This document shows positions 9,306 to 17,142 of a DNA stretch of 64,000 nt, in pieces (within the stretch, counting starts at the first letter, position 1; each line of letters begins with the position of its first letter). Source of the DNA: UBA2357 sp041916775 (GTDB lineage: Bacteria; Pseudomonadota; Gammaproteobacteria; Burkholderiales; Rhodocyclaceae); the NCBI GenBank assembly GCA_041916775.1, contig JAYRYZ010000001.1:62001-126000 (forward strand), given 5' to 3'. The translations under genes and the position numbers were made by a program. The notes under the pieces were generated by a model that was not told where the DNA came from, did not search any database, and saw only the letters and a list, made by a program, of their open reading frames with translations.

Positions 9306-9668
9306 TCAGGGTATGTGCTGCACGGGCACACCGCTACTGCGTGGGCGCCAGTCCGGGTTCGGCCCGGGTTGGCCGAGGGACATCGCCGTACCGACGAGCG
9401 CAAGCGCAATCAGCAGCAGCAGCGAGTAGGTGGCTTGCCAGCGGGCCGGTGCAGCGCGACCACCCCCGTAGCCCGCCTGGCGGATCACCATCGCGCCGAG
9501 CGCGGCGATGAGCAGCAGCGCGGCCCCGAGCATGCGTGACGCGGTTCCGTCCAGGAGCACGCCCTGCGAGGGTTCGAAGCGGTCCGGCCAGAAGAAGCTC
9601 GGGCCCTGCAGCAGCCAGCTTCCCGCCGCGATGCAGAGCACGATGACGAAGGCGAGGAAAGTGCGCAT
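9306..9668 (-). CDS. small membrane protein of unknown function
   Basis: 120 aa with three hydrophobic segments: residues 3-20 (signal or first span), about 46-64, and about 80-98, each separated by short polar loops. Family not recognised. It follows ruvB on the same strand after 15 bases and may be cotranscribed with it. It converges with the HTH gene. Confidence 0.65.
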   Translation of the reverse strand: MRTFLAFVIVLCIAAGSWLLQGPSFFWPDRFEPSQGVLLDGTASRMLGAALLLIAALGAMVIRQAGYGGGRAAPARWQATYSLLLLIALALVGTAMSLGQPGPNPDWRPRSSGVPVQHIP

Positions 9669-9683
9669 CCCGGCCTCTCGTGC

Positions 9684-10745
9684 TCAGCGGCTGGTGAAGA
9701 GGTCGTTGTCGTTGCCTGGCCGCGCGAGGCCGAAGTGCTGCCAGATCGATGCGGTGGCCATGCGGCCGCGTGGGGTGCGCTGCAGATAGCCCTGCTGGAT
9801 CAGATAGGGTTCGAGCACATCCTCGATCGTGTCGGAGGATTCGCCGATTGCTGCCGCCAGGTTGTCGAGCCCGACCGGGCCGCCGCCGAATTTCTCGAGC
9901 ATCGCGCCGAGCAGCTTGCGGTCCATGAGATCGAGGCCGAGATGGTCCACATCCAGCATGGTCAGCGCGAGGTCGGCGACTTCGGCGCTGATCCGCCGGT
10001 CGGCCTTCACCTCTGCGTAGTCGCGTACCCGACGCAGCAGCCGGTTGGCGATGCGCGGGGTGCCGCGGGCGCGGCGGGCGATCTCGAACGCGCCCTTGTC
10101 GTCGATCTCCACGTTGAGCAGGCCGGACGAGCGGCTGACGATGTAGGCGAGCTCCTCGGGCGTGTAGAACTCCAGCCGCGCGACGATGCCGAAGCGGTCG
10201 CGCAGCGGATTCGTGAGCATGCCGGCGCGGGTGGTGGCGCCGACCAGGGTGAAGGGCGGCAGGTCGAGCTTCACCGAGCGGGCCGCCGGGCCTTCGCCGA
10301 TCATGATGTCGATCTGGAAGTCCTCCAGCGCCGGGTAGAGGATCTCCTCGACCACCGGCGACAGGCGGTGGATCTCGTCGATGAAGAGCACGTCGTGCGG
10401 CTCGAGATTGGTGAGCAGCGCGGCGAGATCGCCCGCGCGCTCCAACACCGGGCCGGAGGTCTGGCGCAGGTTCACGCCCATCTCGGCGGCGACGATGTGT
10501 GCGAGCGTGGTCTTGCCCAGCCCCGGCGGGCCGAACAGCAGCACGTGGTCCAGTGCCTCCTTGCGGTTCCTCGCCGCCTGGATGAAGATCTCCAACTGCT
10601 CGCGGATCTTGGCCTGGCCGACGTAGTCCGCCAGTCGCTTGGGCCGCAGCGCGCGTTCGACCGCGTCCTCCTGACGATCCATGGGCGTGGCGGCGATCAG
10701 GCGGTTGGGGGCAGAGGCGGAGATCTTGTCGGTTTCGATCGGCAT
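9684..10745 (-). CDS. ruvB: Holliday junction branch migration helicase RuvB
   Basis: Hexameric AAA+ motor that drives branch migration with RuvA. 353 aa, full length. Walker A GPPGLGKTTLAH near residue 65, Walker B DVLFIDEIHRL near residue 115, sensor VGATTRAG and the arginine-finger region DRFGI, then the C-terminal winged helix. The start at the ATG at 10743-10745 gives MPIETDKISASAPNRL. A TATACT -10-like element is at 10802-10797. ruvB is separated from ruvA by yigZ and an opposite-strand lipoprotein gene, so the usual ruvCAB cluster is broken up; ruvC is not in the window. Confidence 0.96.
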   Translation of the reverse strand: MPIETDKISASAPNRLIAATPMDRQEDAVERALRPKRLADYVGQAKIREQLEIFIQAARNRKEALDHVLLFGPPGLGKTTLAHIVAAEMGVNLRQTSGPVLERAGDLAALLTNLEPHDVLFIDEIHRLSPVVEEILYPALEDFQIDIMIGEGPAARSVKLDLPPFTLVGATTRAGMLTNPLRDRFGIVARLEFYTPEELAYIVSRSSGLLNVEIDDKGAFEIARRARGTPRIANRLLRRVRDYAEVKADRRISAEVADLALTMLDVDHLGLDLMDRKLLGAMLEKFGGGPVGLDNLAAAIGESSDTIEDVLEPYLIQQGYLQRTPRGRMATASIWQHFGLARPGNDNDLFTSR

Positions 10746-10853
10746 GAGGGTGTCGGCAATGGAAGGCGATGCGCGGCATTGCACGCCATGCCCGCGAGTA
10801 TAGATCAGCCAGCCTGGATCGGCCCGGACGCCGGCACCTGCCGGGAATTCACC

Positions 10854-11705
10854 ATGCGTATCAGATCGACGCTGCGCAGGCGGACACACACTGCGACAAT
10901 GCGTATCCGTCGTCGCTGCTGTGGTGTGCTCATGTGTGTCCTCACGTCGATTCGTCGCGCTGCCGTCGCTCGCCCGCTCACGCTGCTGTTGCCTCCACTG
11001 CTCGCTGCATGCGCTGCGATCGAACCGCCGCCTGCGCCGCGTGGCGAGGTTCAGGGCGAACCGGCCAGCGCGCGAGAGTGGATCCAGTCGGACGTGAACC
11101 GCCTCGTGACGCTGGAGATGCGCGACAACCTCGACAGCCTCTTCCGCCTCATGGACAAGCTCTACAAGCGCAACCCTGCGCAGCTCGCGAAGAGTGGTGC
11201 AGAGAACCGCGAAGCCGCAATCACTGCGGTGCGCGATGTGGTGGTGGCACGCGAGTCCTGGCCTGCGCTGGGCGACAGGCGCGATATCGCCGCCTTGTCG
11301 CATGCGCTGGATCCGGCCTTCGACGGCGACCGGGTGGCCGCCTTCATCTACGCGTGTGCAGACATGCTGGTGACCGCGCATGGCGGCAAGACGCAGTTCC
11401 ATCTGCTCGACGGCATCAGCCCGCAATACCTGTTCAACGCCGCGCGCAACATGGAGGTGGCGGCGTGGGTGCTGGGCAGCCGCAAGAGTGCATCGGGCGA
11501 CCCGCTGCTGCTCGCCGACGAGATCAACGACGATGTCCGCAACCTGAGCTTCGAGCGCGAGTTCGGCAAGATCATCGGCCGGCTGGACCTGCTCGCGGTG
11601 TTCGGCACCGAGAAATACCGGCGCGCGGCGATCGGCTATGTGCAGAATCTCGCCGGCGGTACCTTCCTGCAGTTCCTGCCGGTACAGGCGATGACGGCGC
11701 CCTGA
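10854..11705 (+). CDS. predicted lipoprotein of unknown function
   Basis: About 283 aa from the ATG at 10854, which has GGGA 8 bases upstream. Downstream in-frame ATGs at 10899 and 10932 are alternatives; the one at 10932 gives the most natural lipoprotein signal peptide (MCVLTSIRRAAVARPLTLLL ending in LLAAC, the lipobox cysteine). The mature part is mixed alpha-helical without recognisable domains (LVTLEMRDNLDSLFRLMDKL, FLQFLPVQAMTAP). It is divergent from ruvB and convergent with yigZ. The Arg-rich N-terminal extension implied by the first ATG is odd and argues for a later start. Confidence 0.68.
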   Translation: MRIRSTLRRRTHTATMRIRRRCCGVLMCVLTSIRRAAVARPLTLLLPPLLAACAAIEPPPAPRGEVQGEPASAREWIQSDVNRLVTLEMRDNLDSLFRLMDKLYKRNPAQLAKSGAENREAAITAVRDVVVARESWPALGDRRDIAALSHALDPAFDGDRVAAFIYACADMLVTAHGGKTQFHLLDGISPQYLFNAARNMEVAAWVLGSRKSASGDPLLLADEINDDVRNLSFEREFGKIIGRLDLLAVFGTEKYRRAAIGYVQNLAGGTFLQFLPVQAMTAP

Positions 11706-11736
11706 GTGGCGACCGCTGCGGCTGGCGTGTGGGCGC

Positions 11737-12360
11737 TCAGCCGCTGTCCGAGTCGTCCGCCGCGTCCGCGTCGTTCGGCGCTTGCCAGCGCAGCGCGCCA
11801 TGGCCGAGTTCCTCGAGGCGTGCACGCAAAGCCGGAGCTTCCGCCTCGACACAACGGAAGCGAAAGTGCACATCCTGGTCGTGGCCGACTTCGTCCAATT
11901 GTGCCCCGGCCAGCTCCAGCGCGCGCCGCAGCGGACCTTCCAGTGCGTACGGCACGCTGCAGGCGAGGCGCACCAGGCGTTGGATCTCGACCTTGTGGGC
12001 GACCAGCAACGCCTGCGCCACCGCGTCGGTGTAGGCGCGCACCAGTCCGCCGGCGCCCAGCTTCACCCCGCCGAAGTAGCGTACCACCGTGGCGAGCACG
12101 CCCTCCAGGTCCTGATGGCGCAGCACGCGCAGCATGGGCTGGCCGGCGGTACCGCTGGGTTCGCCGTCGTCGACCGCGGCCGACTGCCCGCCTGCGATCA
12201 GCGCCCAGCACACGTGGGTGGCGGTGGGGTGGGCAGCGCGCAGCGCGGCGACCCGCTGCAGCGCCCCGGCGCGGTCGGCCATGGGCTCCACGCAGGCGAT
12301 AAAGCGGCTCTTGCGCACCACCAGCTCGTGCTCCGCGCGTCCGGCGAGGGTGACCGCCAT
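11737..12360 (-). CDS. YigZ/IMPACT (UPF0029) family protein
   Basis: 207 aa member of the YigZ/IMPACT family. The N-terminal domain carries the family signature KSRFIA near residue 17, THVCWA near residue 48, DDGEPSGTAGQPML near residue 64 and VVRYFGGVKLGAGGLVRAY around residues 91-110; the C-terminal ferredoxin-like half is more variable. Eukaryotic IMPACT regulates the Gcn2 kinase; the bacterial role is unclear. It is encoded 12 bases after ruvA on the same strand, so the two are probably cotranscribed. Confidence 0.88.
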   Translation of the reverse strand: MAVTLAGRAEHELVVRKSRFIACVEPMADRAGALQRVAALRAAHPTATHVCWALIAGGQSAAVDDGEPSGTAGQPMLRVLRHQDLEGVLATVVRYFGGVKLGAGGLVRAYTDAVAQALLVAHKVEIQRLVRLACSVPYALEGPLRRALELAGAQLDEVGHDQDVHFRFRCVEAEAPALRARLEELGHGALRWQAPNDADAADDSDSG

Positions 12361-12372
12361 CGCAGTCCCGCC

Positions 12373-12969
12373 TCAGGTCTTGGCGAGCTGGCGCAGCGCG
12401 AGGCGGATGCCGTCGGACACGCTGCAATCTTCCGGCACTGCCTTCAGCGCGCCCAGCGCCTCGCGCTCGTTGTAGCCGAGTGCGATCAGTGCGTTGACGA
12501 TGTCGGCGCGCGCATCGGCCTCCTGCGCTGTGGCGATGCCCGCCACACGCGGGGCGGTGGGCAGCCCCTTGCCGAGCTTGTCGCGCAGCTCCAGCAGCAG
12601 GCGCTCGGCGGTCTTCTTGCCGATGCCGGGGATCTTCACCAGCCGACCGCTCTCCTGCAGTGCCACCGCCTGGTGCAGATCCATCACCGACAGGCCAGAC
12701 AGCACCGCGAGCGCGGTGCGCGCGCCGATGCCGGAGACCTTGAGCAGCTGGCGGAAGGCGCTGCGTTCGTCGGCGCTGGCGAAGCCGTAAAGGAACTGGC
12801 CGTCCTCGCGCACCACGAAGTGGGTGAACAGGCTCACCGCCTCGCCGCTCGCGGGCAGGTTGTAGAAGGTGCTCATCGGCACGTCGATCTCGTAGCCGAC
12901 ACCGTGGCAGTCGACGACGATCTGGGGCGGGTTCTTTTCCAGCAGCGTGCCGGTAATGCGTCCGATCAT
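12373..12969 (-). CDS. ruvA: Holliday junction DNA-binding protein RuvA
   Basis: Tetrameric Holliday junction binder that loads RuvB. 198 aa. MIGRITGTLLEKNPPQIVVD is the OB-fold start, the acidic-pin region lies around residues 50-60, tandem helix-hairpin-helix motifs are visible (LLKVSGIGARTALAVLSGLS and LVKIPGIGKKTAERLLLELR), and the C-terminal RuvB-binding helical domain runs from about residue 150. The start is the ATG at 12967-12969. It precedes yigZ on the minus strand. Confidence 0.96.
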   Translation of the reverse strand: MIGRITGTLLEKNPPQIVVDCHGVGYEIDVPMSTFYNLPASGEAVSLFTHFVVREDGQFLYGFASADERSAFRQLLKVSGIGARTALAVLSGLSVMDLHQAVALQESGRLVKIPGIGKKTAERLLLELRDKLGKGLPTAPRVAGIATAQEADARADIVNALIALGYNEREALGALKAVPEDCSVSDGIRLALRQLAKT

Positions 12970-13004
12970 GCGGGGATCCTGGTGGCGGTCATCAGTTTCG
13001 GTGT

Positions 13005-13964
13005 TCAGTGGCGGGACAGCGCCAGCGTCGCGGTCAGGACGAGTCCGTGCGCGAGCGCAGCGAGGATGGTGAGGCGGATCGCGGGCGCAAGCTCGGCCGG
13101 GGTGGAGGCGAATTCGCGCAACTGGCGCGCGGCCTGCATCGACAGCAGCAGGCTCAGCGCCGCCGCCGCGCAGGTCTGCGGCAGGTTGTAGCGGCCCACC
13201 TGCAGGATCAGCCAGATCGCGGACGCGAGTGCGATGCCGAAGTAGCCCCAGCGCGCCGAGTCCGGGCCGAAGATCACCACCACGGTGCGCTTGCCCACCG
13301 TGGCGTCGCCGACGTGGTCGGGGAACTGGTTGATGTAGAGCACGTTCGCGACCAACAGTGCGTAAGACAGCCCCGCCGCGACCGGCGTCCAGTCGAAGAC
13401 GCGGCGCTGGGTGAAGTCCATGCCGACGACGACCAGCAGCCAGCAGGCGACGATCGCGAATTCGCCCAGGCCGCGGCTCGCGAGCTTCAGCGGCGGCGCG
13501 GAGTAGGCCCAGCCGAGCAGCAGCCCTGCAACGCCGACCAGTATCAGGCCGCTGCCGGCCTGCAGCACCAGCCAAAGCCCGGGCGGGATCACCAGCGCGA
13601 GCAGGCCGTAGCCGAAGAGTGCGGCGGCGCGCGGCGTCAGCACGCCGTTCTGGATGAAACGGCTGCCGCCGGTGAACGGAAAGATCCGCCCGGTGTTGGC
13701 CTCATCCGCGCCGCTCAGCGCGTCGTGGTAGTCGTTGATGACGTTCGCCCCGGCGTGGGCGAGGAGCGCAAGCAGCACCGCCAGCACTGCGGTATGCACG
13801 TCCATGCCCACCCCGTCGGCATGCGCCGACGCGAGCCCGAGCAGGCAGGCGACCAGCGTCACGCTCAGAAAGGCCGGCCGCGTCGCCGCGATGAAGCGCT
13901 TCGCCGGGTTCGCGAAATTCGCCGGGAGGGGCTCGCCGGGCTGTTGGAAGGTCGGGATGGTCAC
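13005..13964 (-). CDS. UbiA-family prenyltransferase (MenA-like)
   Basis: 319 aa polytopic inner-membrane enzyme with about nine hydrophobic segments. Both aspartate-rich Mg2+-diphosphate sites of the UbiA superfamily are visible: NVINDYHDALSGAD near residue 75 and NQFPDHVGDATVGKRT near residue 212. The second and the GGSRFIQNG segment resemble 1,4-dihydroxy-2-naphthoate prenyltransferases (MenA) more than UbiA of ubiquinone synthesis, but no other menaquinone genes are in the window, so the substrate is uncertain. The predicted start is GTG at 13962-13964, overlapping the stop of the PIN-toxin gene by 4 bases (GTGA). Confidence 0.8.
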   Translation of the reverse strand: MTIPTFQQPGEPLPANFANPAKRFIAATRPAFLSVTLVACLLGLASAHADGVGMDVHTAVLAVLLALLAHAGANVINDYHDALSGADEANTGRIFPFTGGSRFIQNGVLTPRAAALFGYGLLALVIPPGLWLVLQAGSGLILVGVAGLLLGWAYSAPPLKLASRGLGEFAIVACWLLVVVGMDFTQRRVFDWTPVAAGLSYALLVANVLYINQFPDHVGDATVGKRTVVVIFGPDSARWGYFGIALASAIWLILQVGRYNLPQTCAAAALSLLLSMQAARQLREFASTPAELAPAIRLTILAALAHGLVLTATLALSRH

Positions 13965-14425
13965 GCGTCTGTCCTGCTGCGCTCATTCGTTGCGGGCGTG
14001 AAGGCTTCCTGGAATGCAGCGGGCGATATCACGCGTTCTTGCATGTCGGGCGCTGCCAGCAACAACGCGTCGCCAGTGACGAGGCACAGTTCCGCCCGCA
14101 TCCCGAGCAGATCCCACAGCATCTGGTCACCCGGATCCGGCGCTTGCGCTGGTGTCGCATCGCGCAGGTTCGGGTCCAGCACGATGGCGTTCGTCACTAG
14201 ATCGGTGAGTATCGCATCGATCTCGTCGTCCCCCAGTCCGTGCAGTCTGCGCAACTTGGGCCGAATCAGGACGCTGCGGTACTCGGCCAGCAGCGCTTCC
14301 GAGATCACGAACGGAAAGTCCGCAGCCAGCATGCCGTCGACAATTTGGGCGACGGGCGAGTCTTCGCGCGAGGTCAGCAAGCCTGCCACGAGCACGTTCG
14401 TGTCGATGATGACGGGGCGCATCAT
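13961..14425 (-). CDS. PIN-domain toxin of a toxin-antitoxin pair
   Basis: 154 aa putative ribonuclease toxin of the PIN superfamily. The N-terminal strand VIIDTNVLVAGLL carries the first catalytic Asp; a Glu in ISEALLAEYRSVL and the later acidic residues in DPGDQMLWDLL and VTGDALLL complete the usual acidic pocket. Fully open, so probably functional. The start is the first of two adjacent ATGs (14423-14425). A small ribbon-helix-helix-like antitoxin lies 43 bases upstream on the same strand, the VapBC-like order, and the 3' end overlaps the UbiA-family gene by 4 bases, so the prenyltransferase may be translationally coupled to it. Confidence 0.82.
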   Translation of the reverse strand: MMRPVIIDTNVLVAGLLTSREDSPVAQIVDGMLAADFPFVISEALLAEYRSVLIRPKLRRLHGLGDDEIDAILTDLVTNAIVLDPNLRDATPAQAPDPGDQMLWDLLGMRAELCLVTGDALLLAAPDMQERVISPAAFQEAFTPATNERSRTDA

Positions 14426-14468
14426 GAAGGCGCGGGCCGATGGCTGGGTCGAATCAGTGGCATGCACC

Positions 14469-14708
14469 TCAGGGCTTGCTGCGGACCGCGCGCACCTCGT
14501 CCTGAGCGAGCGAGAGCGCCTCATCCGGCGAGAGCCTGGCGTGCTGCCGCGCGCGTCGCACCAGTGCGCGTGCGTCCTCGCGCGACTTGATGCCGTAGAA
14601 CTCCAGGCTTTCGTCGATCAGTTGACCGATGGTCTTGTCGCGTTGGGCGGCGGCTTCCTTCAGTGCGCGGTAGCGTTCCTCGGAAAGCGTGATGGTCAGT
14701 CGGCTCAT
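14469..14708 (-). CDS. antitoxin, ribbon-helix-helix-like
   Basis: 79 aa from the ATG at 14706-14708. The N-terminus MSRLTITLSEERYRALKEAA is a typical CopG/ribbon-helix-helix start (short beta strand, then a helix), followed by a toxin-wrapping helical tail ending in AQDEVRAVRSKP. It directly precedes the PIN toxin gene, so it is expected to neutralise that toxin and repress the shared promoter. A near-palindrome in the promoter region (14723-14734, GTATGCGCTTAC) is a candidate operator. Confidence 0.78.
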   Translation of the reverse strand: MSRLTITLSEERYRALKEAAAQRDKTIGQLIDESLEFYGIKSREDARALVRRARQHARLSPDEALSLAQDEVRAVRSKP

Positions 14709-14718
14709 GATTTTACCT

Positions 14719-14754
14719 GTGCGTATGCGCTTACACACCAATATGCTAACGCAC
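14719..14754. promoter_or_regulatory. candidate operator of the toxin-antitoxin pair
   Basis: Just upstream of the antitoxin ATG, GTATGCGCTTAC (14723-14734) is symmetric at 10 of 12 positions, and GTGCGT (14719-14724) is mirrored by ACGCAC (14749-14754). Such nested symmetric sites are usual for ribbon-helix-helix antitoxins that repress their own promoter. Inferred from symmetry and position. Confidence 0.4.
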
Positions 14755-14777
14755 CCGTGCCGATTCGCTGCAGGAAA

Positions 14778-16232
14778 TCACAGCAGCACGATGTCGAACT
14801 GCTCCTGCGTGTAGCTCGCTTCCGGGTGCAGGGAGACCTTCTTGTCGATGAAGTCCGACAGCATCGCGAGCGACTGGGATTCCTCGTCGAGGAAGAGGTC
14901 GATCACGTTCGGCGAGGCAAGCACGCGGAATTCGCGTGCGTTGAACTGGCGCGCCTCGCGCAGCAACTCGCGCAGGATCTCGTAGCACACGGTGCGGGCG
15001 GTCTTCACCTCGCCACGACCATCGCAGGTGGGGCAGGGTTCGCACAGCAGGTGGGCGAGCGACTCGCGGGTGCGCTTGCGTGTCATCTCCACCAGGCCGA
15101 GCGCGGTGAAGCCGTTCACGCTCATCTTGGTGTGGTCGCGTGCCAGCGCCTTGCGGAACTCGTCGAGCACCATGTCGCGGTGCTCGGGGTTTTCCATGTC
15201 GATGAAGTCGATGATGATGATGCCGCCGAGGTTGCGCAGGCGCAGCTGGCGGGCGATGGTCTGGGCGGCCTCGAGGTTGGTCTTGAAGATGGTGTCGTCG
15301 AAGTTGCGCGCGCCGACGAAGCCGCCGGTATTGACGTCCACGGTGGTCATCGCCTCGGTCTGGTCGATGATCAGGTAGCCGCCGGACTTGAGATCCACGC
15401 GCCGCGCCAGCGCCCGCTGGATCTCGTCCTCGACGTTGTGCAGGTCGAAGATGGGCCGGTCGCCCTGGTAGTGCACCAGCAGCGGCAACACCTTTGGGCT
15501 GTAGACCGCGGCGAACGCCGACAGCTTCTGGAAGTTCTCGCGCGAGTCGACCATGATCCGGCTGGTGTCGTCCCACACCAGGTCGCGCAGCACCCGCTTG
15601 CCGAGGTCGAGATCTTCGTACAGCAGGCTGGGCGGTTTGCGGCCGGTGGCGCCGTTCTTGATCTCGCCCCAGAGCTTGCGCAGGTAGGCGATGTCGGCGG
15701 CAAGTTCGGTGTCGGAGGCGGACTCGGCCATGGTGCGGACGATGAAGCCGCCGGTCTCGTCCTCGGGCACCAGGCTGGTGAGGCGGTCGCGCAGCGATTC
15801 GCGCTCGGTCTCGTCCTCGATGCGCTGCGAGATGCCGATGTGCTTCTCCTGCGGCAGATACACCAGGAGCCGCCCGGCAATGCTGATCTGGGTGGACAGG
15901 CGCGCGCCCTTGGTGCCGATCGGGTCCTTCAGCACCTGCACCGTCAGGCTCTGGCCCTCGGTGAGGATGCGCTCGATCGGCCGGCCGTTCTCGCCGTTGT
16001 GGCGCTCGCTCCAGATGTCGGCGACATGCAGGAATGCGGTGCGCTCCAGGCCGATGTCGATGAAGGCCGACTGCATGCCGGGCAGCACGCGCACGACCCG
16101 GCCGAGGTAGATGTTGCCGACGATGCCGCGGCTCGCGGTGCGCTCGACGTGCAGCTCCTGCACGATGCCGTGCTCCACCAGCGCGACCCGCGTCTCCTGC
16201 GGGGTGAAGTTGATCAGAAATTCGCTGCTCAT
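14778..16232 (-). CDS. rng: ribonuclease G
   Basis: Endoribonuclease of the RNase E/G family that matures the 5' end of 16S rRNA and turns over mRNAs. 484 aa from the ATG at 16230-16232 (MSSEFLINFTPQETRVALVE), the normal RNase G length with no RNase E-type C-terminal scaffold. The S1 RNA-binding domain is at residues 37-120 (GNIYLGRVVRVLPGMQSAFI), catalytic acidic residues are in VDVNTGG and IIIIDFIDM, and the zinc-link cysteines in CEPCPTCDGRG are present. It precedes maf on the minus strand, as in many proteobacteria, with a REP-like structure in the gap. Confidence 0.95.
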   Translation of the reverse strand: MSSEFLINFTPQETRVALVEHGIVQELHVERTASRGIVGNIYLGRVVRVLPGMQSAFIDIGLERTAFLHVADIWSERHNGENGRPIERILTEGQSLTVQVLKDPIGTKGARLSTQISIAGRLLVYLPQEKHIGISQRIEDETERESLRDRLTSLVPEDETGGFIVRTMAESASDTELAADIAYLRKLWGEIKNGATGRKPPSLLYEDLDLGKRVLRDLVWDDTSRIMVDSRENFQKLSAFAAVYSPKVLPLLVHYQGDRPIFDLHNVEDEIQRALARRVDLKSGGYLIIDQTEAMTTVDVNTGGFVGARNFDDTIFKTNLEAAQTIARQLRLRNLGGIIIIDFIDMENPEHRDMVLDEFRKALARDHTKMSVNGFTALGLVEMTRKRTRESLAHLLCEPCPTCDGRGEVKTARTVCYEILRELLREARQFNAREFRVLASPNVIDLFLDEESQSLAMLSDFIDKKVSLHPEASYTQEQFDIVLL

Positions 16233-16245
16233 GTGTCCAGCCACA

Positions 16246-16315
16246 ATGGGAAATGCGCAATGGCAGCATGCCGCGGTCGCGTCGACCGCGCATCCAGCCA
16301 TTGCGGATTGCCCAT
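16246..16315. repeat. nested inverted repeat between maf and rng (REP-like)
   Basis: Outer arms 16246-16264 and 16297-16315 are 19 bases each and complementary at 17 positions (ATGGGAAATGCGCAATGGC against its mirror). Inside, CGCGGTCG and CGACCGCG (16272-16279, 16283-16290) form a perfect 8-bp hairpin with a 3-base loop. The structure fills almost the whole 93-base gap. It lacks a U-tract and looks like a repetitive extragenic palindrome or processing signal. Confidence 0.65.
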
Positions 16316-16325
16316 CCTGCAGCGT

Positions 16326-16943
16326 TCAGCCGTACAGCGGGTAGCCGAAGGCCTCCAGCAGCGTCGCGGTTTCATGCAGCGGCAGGCCCATGATGCCGCT
16401 ATAGCTGCCGCTGATGTGGGCGACGAACATCGCTGCGCGGCCCTGTATCGCGTACGCGCCGGCCTTGTCCATGGACTCGCCGGCGGCGAGATAATGACGG
16501 ATGTCGGCGCTGCTGAGTTCCCGGAAGCGGACGTCGCTGACCGACACCAGGCTGCGAGTGCGTTCGCCGTTGCTCATTGCGATCGCGGTGAGTACCTGAT
16601 GGGTACGTCCCGAGAGCCGGGCGAGGATCTCGGCCGCGTGCTCGAGTGAATCCGGTTTGCCGACGATGTCACCATCCACCGACAGCGTCGTGTCGGCGGC
16701 GAGCACCGGCCGGGACGGTAGCTTGCGCCAGTCGAGGCGGCGGAAACCCGCTGTCGCCTTGGTGAGCGCGAGGCGCTCGACGTAGCGCTCGGCTGCCTCG
16801 CCGGGGAAGGGGGTCTCGTCGACGTCCATGTCGTCACCACGTTCGCCGCTGCGGAACACCAGCGGGTCGAAGCGGACACCGATCTGGCGCAGCAGGTCTC
16901 GCCGTCGCGGACTGGTCGAGGCGAGGTAGATGCGGTCTTGCAT
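16326..16943 (-). CDS. maf: Maf-like nucleotide pyrophosphatase
   Basis: 205 aa Maf/Ham1-fold house-cleaning pyrophosphatase acting on nucleoside triphosphates. IYLASTSPRRRDLLRQIG at the N-terminus is the family signature; the conserved AADTTLSVDGDIVGKP (around residues 82-97) holds the catalytic Asp and Lys, and DKAGAYAIQG around residue 163 is also typical. DTTLS suggests the dTTP/UTP-type (YhdE) subgroup, but that is inference. The gene follows rlmH on the minus strand after about 200 bases and precedes rng. Confidence 0.92.
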   Translation of the reverse strand: MQDRIYLASTSPRRRDLLRQIGVRFDPLVFRSGERGDDMDVDETPFPGEAAERYVERLALTKATAGFRRLDWRKLPSRPVLAADTTLSVDGDIVGKPDSLEHAAEILARLSGRTHQVLTAIAMSNGERTRSLVSVSDVRFRELSSADIRHYLAAGESMDKAGAYAIQGRAAMFVAHISGSYSGIMGLPLHETATLLEAFGYPLYG

Positions 16944-17084
16944 GGTGGGCCCGGGTTTCGTGAGATGGACGCGATTCTAACCTGCCAGGGTGCGAGGGCG
17001 CACATGATGCGCGCGATGCGGAATCCGCTGCCCTTGACGTGGATTCGCCGAACGCATGGCGGAACCGGCTGTCCCGTCTCCGCA

Positions 17085-17142
17085 GGGGCGACCCGCGGTC
17101 GCCCTTCAACTGCGCGCACGGCCGGCGACCGCGGGTCGCCCC
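17085..17142. repeat. perfect 19-bp inverted repeat after rlmH (REP-like element)
   Basis: GGGGCGACCCGCGGTCGCC (17085-17103) is repeated exactly as its reverse complement at 17124-17142, with a 20-base loop. The second arm ends at the last base of the rlmH stop codon. GGGGCGAC...GTCGCCCC palindromes are typical of REP/BIME elements in high-GC proteobacteria. It could act as a message-protecting hairpin or transcription brake; there is no U-tract. I see no second copy in this window. Confidence 0.75.

Noticed and set aside
13008..16649. Open frame of 1213 codons on the plus strand
   Set aside because: Antisense to the UbiA-family gene, toxin-antitoxin pair, rng and maf. No domain is recognisable and codon-position bias belongs to the minus-strand genes.
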